Assembly (NCBI GenBank): GCA_964571765.1
Contig: CAZNDH010000003.1
Span: 76,998 to 140,997, forward strand
DNA length: 64,000 nucleotides
Direction: 5' to 3'
DNA from: ZC4RG35 sp964571765
GTDB lineage: Bacteria > Actinomycetota > Acidimicrobiia > Spongiisociales > ZC4RG35
The notes under the pieces are model-generated. The model saw only the letters and a program-made list of their open reading frames with translations, had not been told where the DNA came from and ran no database searches. Both the position numbers and the translations under genes were made by a program. This document shows positions 58,705 to 64,000 of this stretch, one piece after another. Each line of letters starts with the position of its first letter. Position 1 is the stretch's first letter.

Positions 58705-59898
58705 TTAACCCGGGGTCACCCGCCGCAAGCGGTCGACATCGAGGGAGAGATCGGCGACCGCGGCCAGGGCCCTGGCTCGCTCCGCCATGATCTCGGCCAC
58801 CGGCTCCAGCATCCGGGTAGCTACAACGACCGCGCTCTCTCGCTCGGGCAACGCGTTCGAGGCCCTTCCCCGCCGTCTCCACCGGCTCCCCGTGGACACC
58901 TCCGGCGACCCGGCCTCAACTATGCCCGCTACCTGGCGGGGAAGCTCGATGGCGATCTGACGCAGCCTGGTCCCCACCTGGCCGCCGGTCTCGGCGGCCA
59001 GGTCTTCGACCAAGCCGGTGACCATCGAGAGCAACCGGCTCCGGTCCGCCGGGACCAGGGCCACGGACTCGAGGACCTTCCCCACCCTGTCGCCGTAGCT
59101 CACCGGACGCCCGATCATCGCCGAGACCCTGGCGGCCGACTCGGCCAGGTCGGCCAACAGCTTCCCGGGGAGCCCATGCCGATCTCCAGCGAGGCCCCGG
59201 AGATGATTGCCCAGCTCGTCAACGCCCCGGGGCGGCGCACCGGCGGCCAACGAGGTGGTGAACACCGTCGGCCCCGGTATCCCGTCCTCCTCCAACGCTC
59301 GGACCAAGTCGGCGGCAACTTCCTGTACCGCTGCGGGACCGAGACGGTCGACCTGGTTGAGCACGAACACGAACTGGGAGGCGTACCCTGAAAGTGGGCG
59401 GAGGTAGCGGTGGTGGAGGGCGGCGTCGCGGTATTTCTCGGGGTCCACCACCCACACCAGGACGTCGATCCCGGGGAGGATCGCCTCGGCGCGATGACGA
59501 TTGGAGACCTCGACCGAATCGGTGTCGGGCAGGTCGATGAGGCACAGGATCGGATCAGTGCCCTGAACGCGATGGTCGACCCCGAGGTGGTCGAGGTAGC
59601 GGCCCATGGCTCCCGGATGCCGTCCGGGCAGGGCCGCCATTGGTCGTGAGGTCGTGGGCCTCATCTCTCCTACCGGCGCCGAGTCGAACCCGGAGAGCGC
59701 GTTGAACAGGCTGGACTTGCCCGAGCCGGTGCCACCTGCCAGCGCCACCACCAGCAGGTCCTCGGGGTAGTCGAGCCGGGCCCTCGCCCCGGAAACCAAC
59801 CGGGCCACCTCCTCCACGGCACCGTCGCCGAGTAGGTGGCCGGTGGCGTCGACCACCACCTCGGCCTTCTCCAGCAGCTCGGTCAGCCCCTCATGCAT
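58705..59898 (-). CDS. P-loop GTPase, paired copy 2
   Basis: 397 residues. G1 AGGTGSGKSSLFNALSG (54-70), G3 LIDLPDTDSVE, G4 FVLNQVDRLG; the chain then continues with about 200 helical residues. Similar tandem GTPases of the Era/dynamin-like type occur in Actinomycetota; no membrane segment is evident. It overlaps the preceding GTPase gene by 8 nt and has weak sequence likeness to it beyond the G motifs, so the two may form a heteromer. Cellular role unknown. Confidence 0.82.
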   Translation of the reverse strand: MHEGLTELLEKAEVVVDATGHLLGDGAVEEVARLVSGARARLDYPEDLLVVALAGGTGSGKSSLFNALSGFDSAPVGEMRPTTSRPMAALPGRHPGAMGRYLDHLGVDHRVQGTDPILCLIDLPDTDSVEVSNRHRAEAILPGIDVLVWVVDPEKYRDAALHHRYLRPLSGYASQFVFVLNQVDRLGPAAVQEVAADLVRALEEDGIPGPTVFTTSLAAGAPPRGVDELGNHLRGLAGDRHGLPGKLLADLAESAARVSAMIGRPVSYGDRVGKVLESVALVPADRSRLLSMVTGLVEDLAAETGGQVGTRLRQIAIELPRQVAGIVEAGSPEVSTGSRWRRRGRASNALPERESAVVVATRMLEPVAEIMAERARALAAVADLSLDVDRLRRVTPG

Positions 59899-61363
59899 CG
59901 GCGAACTGGTAGCCGGCCGCTACCGCGGCCAGCCTCGGCCCCAGGTCCTCCGCGTCGGGCTCCCCGGTGGTCTTCCGCCACCGTTCGGCCATCCTGGCGC
60001 CATAGAAGTCGAAGACCCCTTCGATCCTGGCCACCAGCTGGGCTCTCGCCGCGCCCGTGCGCGCCTGGTGTTCGGCACCCAAGGCCGCTCTCGACAGGCT
60101 GTCGTCAACCGGGGTGACAGCGGCGCCAGCCAGCACGACCTGGGCCAGCCGGGGATGGCGGTCGCCGGCGGTCTCCGCCTCGACCTCGTCGAGCCACCCC
60201 CCGACCTCGGCCGAGAGCCTCGTCCCGGCATCCTCGGTCAGGACGGCGAGGGTGATCCCCTGGTCGAGGAGGGCGGCACCCAGGTCTGCGACTGCCCGCC
60301 GCAACCTGGTCTCCAGGTGGGCGACGAGCGTGGTGGTGGTCGTCTCCCGCCACAACTCCGCCTCCACAACTGGGGGCCGGTTGCGTCGCCTCCACCGGCC
60401 TATCCCGGCACGCACCGAGGCGAGTAGAAGGTTCGGTGTCTCGATGCTGGGGAACTCCACCCGACCGGCCGCGGTCATGCCGGTCTCCATCCGATCGGCT
60501 TCGACGGCGAGGGCTCCGGCGAGCTGGGCAACCCGGTCTGAGAGCAAGGCCACCTGGTCGAACATGGCGTTGAAAACCCGGTTGACCACCTTGGCCCGGT
60601 GTTCACGGCGGGCGGCGGCCACCCGATAAAGGCGACGGCGCAGATCCCTCACCGCCAGGGAGGGGACCTGCTGGGCCAGGGGGGTGAGATGATGCTCGGG
60701 GATGCGGAGCGGGTGCTCGGTGACTCCACCGGAGGAGAGCCGACGGTGGAAGTCAGGCAACACCGCTCCCGACCCGACGCCGACACGGTTGAGCACCGGG
60801 ATCACCGTCGCCCCCCGCGACTGAGCCCGTCGCAACACCTCCCAGGGAACCTGGTCGGCGTATCGCAACGCCGTGGTGACGAAGACCACGATGTCCGCCT
60901 GGTCGACCAGCCGCTCGGCGATGGCCCGGTGCCCGGTGGCGGTGGAGTCGATGTCGGGGGTGTCGACCAGGGTCATGTGGCGGAGAATGGCGGCTCTTCC
61001 AATGACGACCTCGGCATCGACGCCCCGAACCGCTCCAGCCACCTCGTGGTCGATGGCCAGGACCACGGGGACCGAGGTGGTGGGACGGACCCACCCTGCC
61101 GGGGAGAGGTCCCTGCCCGCAAGAGAGTTGATCAGCGTCGACTTGCCCGATCCGGTGGGGCCGGCGAACACCACCAGCAGCGGTTTGTCGGGGGTCTCCA
61201 GGCTTGGGATCAGATAGTGGCGTATCGTGCCCACCAGGCGGTCCCGATCTCCGGGGAGGCTCTCGTCGAACATCGGGGCCCCCCTCAGGTCGAGCGCCTC
61301 CAATGCCTCGGCGAGCAGGGAGAGACGCCCGGTCAGCCCTCCGGATCTGCTGCCAGCGACCAC
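59891..61363 (-). CDS. P-loop GTPase, paired copy 1
   Basis: 490 residues. G1 AGPTGSGKSTLINSLAG, a Thr-rich switch region RPTTSVPVVL, G3 LVDTPDIDSTA, G4-like VLNRVG. The C-terminal 280 residues are mainly helical (RDLRRRLYRVAAARREHRAK and later), like the stalk of dynamin-type proteins. The start is inferred as GTG 61363 because the upstream frame runs into the next gene; support is moderate. It is co-directional with the second GTPase and mscS, forming a possible membrane-stress cluster. Confidence 0.8.
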   Translation of the reverse strand: MVAGSRSGGLTGRLSLLAEALEALDLRGAPMFDESLPGDRDRLVGTIRHYLIPSLETPDKPLLVVFAGPTGSGKSTLINSLAGRDLSPAGWVRPTTSVPVVLAIDHEVAGAVRGVDAEVVIGRAAILRHMTLVDTPDIDSTATGHRAIAERLVDQADIVVFVTTALRYADQVPWEVLRRAQSRGATVIPVLNRVGVGSGAVLPDFHRRLSSGGVTEHPLRIPEHHLTPLAQQVPSLAVRDLRRRLYRVAAARREHRAKVVNRVFNAMFDQVALLSDRVAQLAGALAVEADRMETGMTAAGRVEFPSIETPNLLLASVRAGIGRWRRRNRPPVVEAELWRETTTTTLVAHLETRLRRAVADLGAALLDQGITLAVLTEDAGTRLSAEVGGWLDEVEAETAGDRHPRLAQVVLAGAAVTPVDDSLSRAALGAEHQARTGAARAQLVARIEGVFDFYGARMAERWRKTTGEPDAEDLGPRLAAVAAGYQFADA

Positions 61364-61401
61364 CCCGCGATTCTGCCACGGCAGGGTGGCGACTCCCGGG
61401 T

Positions 61402-62277
61402 TTACCCGGTCCAGCCCCCCGGCGGCCGCTCGAACCAGACGTGGACCTGGCCGGTGCCGGTGGCGTTCTCGTAATCGGAGTACATCTCGCCACGGGCGAC
61501 ACACCCGGCCCCTCCGATCGAGCCAAGCATCATCAGATAGTGGCCGAAGCTGCCTTCGGGGGCATGCTCGAAGTACTCGTTCATGGTCTCCACGATGCGG
61601 CGATGGTCGCCGGCCTTCATCCACTCCAACCTGAGCTCATCGGCCTCCCGGGCCTCGGGGGTGATGATGTGCACCGGGTCGGAGGCCTCGTGCTTGGCGA
61701 TCTGCTTGAGGGGCCAGAAGGTGTGGCTCATCCCTCCCGAGGCCAATACCACCACCCTCCGATCGAGACGGCTCACCGCCTCGCCGATCGCTTCGCCCAT
61801 GGTGAGGAAGTCATCGGTCTCACCGGTCTGGACCACCGACACCGAAACGATCTGCTCGTTGCTTCGCAGGTAGTGGACCAGGTTCACCGTTGCGTAGTAG
61901 ACCGGGAGGTGGTCGTCGGTGGTGGCGTGGGTCGGGGTACCCAGCTCCTGGCCGAGCGTTGCCGCCAGCACCGCCAGCTCGGGATCACCCGGATAGTCGT
62001 ACGGGACTCCCGCCATACCTCTGGGGAGCTCGGAGGATGTCATTCTCCCCTGACGCCGGGCGTGGGCCGAGACGACGTGCTCCACGGTGGTGAACCAGTG
62101 AGAGTCGATGATGACGATGGTGTCGGCGGCCAGTCGGGAGAGCACCTCTTCCTTGAGCCGGATGAGCCCGGGGACCAGGCTGATCTCCTTGCCTTCGTTG
62201 AGCTCGTGGCGGGTCGCCTCGTCGAGCATGATGGTTGGGGCGTGGCTGATCAGCCCGGCCCCGACGATCTCACCCAT
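61402..62277 (-). CDS. hpaD: Class III extradiol ring-cleavage dioxygenase, HpaD-like
   Basis: 291 residues of the LigB superfamily. N-terminal GAGLISHAPTIM gives the first iron His, IDSHWFTTVEHV the second region, and VVLASGGMSHTFWP the C-terminal active-site His. The best match is 3,4-dihydroxyphenylacetate 2,3-dioxygenase, which opens the ring in homoprotocatechuate breakdown. ATG 62277 has GAGGAG 5 nt upstream and a candidate -10 TAGGCT (62313-62308). Divergent from an aldehyde dehydrogenase that fits the next step. Confidence 0.87.
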   Translation of the reverse strand: MGEIVGAGLISHAPTIMLDEATRHELNEGKEISLVPGLIRLKEEVLSRLAADTIVIIDSHWFTTVEHVVSAHARRQGRMTSSELPRGMAGVPYDYPGDPELAVLAATLGQELGTPTHATTDDHLPVYYATVNLVHYLRSNEQIVSVSVVQTGETDDFLTMGEAIGEAVSRLDRRVVVLASGGMSHTFWPLKQIAKHEASDPVHIITPEAREADELRLEWMKAGDHRRIVETMNEYFEHAPEGSFGHYLMMLGSIGGAGCVARGEMYSDYENATGTGQVHVWFERPPGGWTG

Positions 62278-62307
62278 TGCTTCTCCTCGTTCGGATCCTG
62301 GGCGACC

Positions 62308-62330
62308 AGCCTACCGCCCGGGTATATCCT
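62308..62330. promoter_or_regulatory. Divergent promoter region hpaD/hpaE
   Basis: Minus strand TAGGCT (62313-62308) and plus strand TATCCT (62325-62330) are candidate -10 elements; both would give leaders of 20-25 nt. No operator-like repeat is clear. Confidence 0.3.
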
Positions 62331-62357
62331 GAGACTCCCGACGAGACGGAACGCCGA

Positions 62358-63821
62358 TTGCCTTCTGCACGTGTTGAGATCTCCTCGGTGGCGGTGTCGC
62401 CCGACCACTTCATCGGGGGCAAACGCGTCGCCTCCGAGATTCGGTTCGAGTCCCGGTCCCCACTCGACTGGGATTGGAAGCTGGCCGATGTCTCCCGGGG
62501 AGACACCCTCACCGCCGACCTCGCCGTCACCTCCGCAGTCGACGCCTTCCCCGGATGGGCGGCCTCAGGCCCGAAGCGGCGTGGCGAGATCCTCCACCGT
62601 CTCGCTGACCTGATCGACGACAACATCCCTGACCTGGCCCTCGTCGAGTGCGTCGACATGGCGATGCTCCTCGAGAGCTTGGAGGCACGTGTGATCCACC
62701 GTGGGGCGGAGAACTTCCGCAACTACGCCGACCTGGCGACGGAGCACCAGGACCGGGTGTGGTCGTCGAAGGGCACCCGCAACCGGGTGCAGCGAATGCC
62801 GGCGGGACCGGCGGTGATCATCACCCCGTGGAACGCCCCCTGGATCCTTTCCACCTGGAAGGTCGCCCCTGCCCTGGCCGCGGGTAACACCGTGGTGCTC
62901 AAGCCGGCGGAGTGGTCCCCGCTGAGCGCCTCGTTGCTCGCCGACCTCGCCGACCAGGCGGGGATGCCACCGGGGGTGCTCAACATGGTCCAGGGCATCG
63001 GTGAGGAGGTTGGGGCCGCTCTGGTCCGGGACCGCCGGGTGCGCCGGATCTCGCTCACCGGCTCGCCGGAGACCGCCCGTCACGTCGGGGAGGCGGCGGC
63101 CCGCAACATCGTCCCCTTCACTGCCGAGCTCGGGGGGAAAGGACCGTTCGTGGTCTTCGCCGACGCCGACCTCGATGCCGCGGCCAAGAAGGCAGCCGGC
63201 CAGTACGACGACGCCGGGCAGGTGTGCCTCGCCGGGACCCGGCTTCTGGTCGAAGAGAGCGTCGGTTCGGAGTTCCTCGAGCTGTTCGATCGCTATACCG
63301 ACAAGCACGTCCTCGGCGACAGCCGCAACCCCTCGACCACCATCTCCCCGCTGATCCACCCCGACCACCTCCGCCGGGTGGAGGGTTTCGTGGAGCGGGC
63401 CCGGGAGGCGGGCGACCGGGTGGTCCGAGGGGGCGAGCGCTGGAAGGACGACGGGCTGTGGTACCTGCCCACCCTGATCGAGCCCCGGTCGAACCACTCC
63501 GAGATCGTCCAGCGGGAGGTGTTCGGCCCGGTGCTCACCTACCAGACCTTCGCCAATGAGGCCGAGGCCATCGACCTGGCCAACTCCACCGACTACGGGC
63601 TCTCCGGGATCGTCTACACCGGCTCGGAGGACCGGGCCAGGCGGGTCGGATCTGCAATCCGAGCGGGGACGGTCTGGGTGAACACCTTCTTGGTTCGGGA
63701 CCTCACCGCTCCCTTCGGTGGATGCCGGATCTCGGGCATCGGCCGCGAAGGCGGCGACTACGCCCTCGACTTCCACGCCGATCTGAAGACCCTGCAGATC
63801 GCCGACGGCTCCACGTCGTAG
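62358..63821 (+). CDS. hpaE: Aldehyde dehydrogenase, HpaE-like
   Basis: About 487 residues. Catalytic Cys290 in GQVCLAGTR, Glu257 in AELGGKGP, Asn159 in TPWNAPW, and N-terminal HFIGGKRVAS. The divergent ring-cleavage dioxygenase suggests 5-carboxymethyl-2-hydroxymuconate semialdehyde dehydrogenase, the step after HpaD. The start is not certain: TTG 62358 (GGA 8-9 nt upstream) gives MPSARVEISS; GTG 62388 or 62394 are alternatives; the frame is open back to 62277 but the upstream part overlaps the promoter region. Confidence 0.85.
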   Translation: MPSARVEISSVAVSPDHFIGGKRVASEIRFESRSPLDWDWKLADVSRGDTLTADLAVTSAVDAFPGWAASGPKRRGEILHRLADLIDDNIPDLALVECVDMAMLLESLEARVIHRGAENFRNYADLATEHQDRVWSSKGTRNRVQRMPAGPAVIITPWNAPWILSTWKVAPALAAGNTVVLKPAEWSPLSASLLADLADQAGMPPGVLNMVQGIGEEVGAALVRDRRVRRISLTGSPETARHVGEAAARNIVPFTAELGGKGPFVVFADADLDAAAKKAAGQYDDAGQVCLAGTRLLVEESVGSEFLELFDRYTDKHVLGDSRNPSTTISPLIHPDHLRRVEGFVERAREAGDRVVRGGERWKDDGLWYLPTLIEPRSNHSEIVQREVFGPVLTYQTFANEAEAIDLANSTDYGLSGIVYTGSEDRARRVGSAIRAGTVWVNTFLVRDLTAPFGGCRISGIGREGGDYALDFHADLKTLQIADGSTS

Positions 63822-63943
63822 ACCTGGAACCACACCTCGTGTTTCGTGCTTCGCACTCTGACCGTGGCGAGGGACTCTTGTTGCGAAACGGGTTGTCCAC
63901 CACCAGACGCCCGGCAGCGTCCAGATGCTCACGGTCGTCCCGG
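63822..63943. other. Short non-coding stretch after hpaE
   Basis: Nothing firm is seen here except a small hairpin GTGC-TTC-GCAC near 63847-63858. It separates hpaE from a possible convergent gene end. Confidence 0.4.
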
Positions 63944-64000
63944 TTACGGGGCGCGGCTGGGGGGTCGCCGGAAGCGGATGCGTCCGTGGTCGGGATGGTG
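63944..64000 (-). CDS. Possible C-terminal end of a minus-strand gene, cut by window edge
   Basis: The minus strand reads 18 codons HHPDHGRIRFRRPPSRAP and then TAA at 63946-63944. The His-rich start and basic tail could be the end of an HNH-type protein, but 18 codons are too few to decide. Confidence 0.25.
   Translation of the reverse strand, partial: HHPDHGRIRFRRPPSRAP

Noticed and set aside
63703..63903. Small minus-strand open frame overlapping the hpaE end
   Set aside because: Arg/Ser-rich composition, no ribosome site, overlaps a well-supported gene.
1..64000. tRNA genes, rRNA genes, IS elements, prophage or attachment sites
   Set aside because: Gaps between genes were read for cloverleaf, transposase and terminal-repeat signs and none was found; almost all gaps are under 110 nt.

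Overview
The window is a gene-dense, GC-rich bacterial chromosome segment that most resembles Actinomycetota, probably a deep lineage such as Acidimicrobiia. Support for this: menaquinone genes, a FadD15-like acyl-CoA ligase, an alpha-methylacyl-CoA racemase-type CaiB protein, Thr-rich linkers behind lipoboxes, many 1-4 bp gene overlaps (ATGA, GTGA, TGATG), and many apparently leaderless genes whose start codon lies 6-9 nt after a TANNNT -10 element. The lineage is inference. No tRNA, rRNA, CRISPR array, insertion sequence or prophage was seen. No non-coding gap exceeds 300 bases; the largest, 36942-37120, holds a glycine riboswitch.

Layout. 1-11.7 kb: ABC ATPase (cut by the edge), alpha/beta hydrolase, pyruvate dehydrogenase E1 (aceE), a rhodanese-ThiF fusion overlapping a JAMM protease, CoxG-like and MogA-like proteins, a membrane protein, NfuA-like Fe-S protein, thiamine pyrophosphokinase, ATP-type PEP carboxykinase, a D-2-hydroxyacid dehydrogenase. 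11.7-25 kb: L,D-transpeptidase lipoprotein; a lipid operon (hydratase 2, SDR, FadD, CaiB) continuous with two family-5 solute-binding lipoproteins and an AI-2E permease; an acetyl-CoA-synthetase-like ligase and another SDR. 25-32.6 kb: murI-menF, convergent to manC-cytochrome c-menC-menD, plus an ABC-2 exporter pair. 32.6-39 kb: a coiled-coil/zinc-knuckle protein of unknown function, gcvP with glycine riboswitch, ychF, gpsA. 40-46 kb: a four-gene overlapping operon herA-sbcD-sbcC-nurA. 46-54 kb: mannosylglycerate synthase, small transporters, BioY, HIT, PQQ-type sugar dehydrogenase lipoprotein, SNase-LTD lipoprotein, a LEA-like repeat protein, an aminotransferase and a zinc dehydrogenase lacking one zinc Cys. 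54-64 kb: UMF1-type MFS transporter, a degenerate ADP-ribosylglycohydrolase-like protein, a diacylglycerol-kinase-family protein, MscS, two GTPases, and a divergent HpaD/HpaE-like pair for homoprotocatechuate cleavage.

How the genes fit together: manC can supply GDP-mannose to the mannosylglycerate synthase, which with the LEA-like protein and MscS suggests osmotic or desiccation stress handling. menF/menD/menC plus a c-type cytochrome lipoprotein point to menaquinone respiration. The herA-sbcD-sbcC-nurA operon has the gene content of the archaeal DNA end-resection module. The most unusual observations are that module, a solute-binding protein whose N-terminal lobe segment sits at its C-terminus (apparent circular permutation), and divergent leaderless promoters in which one TA step serves both strands.
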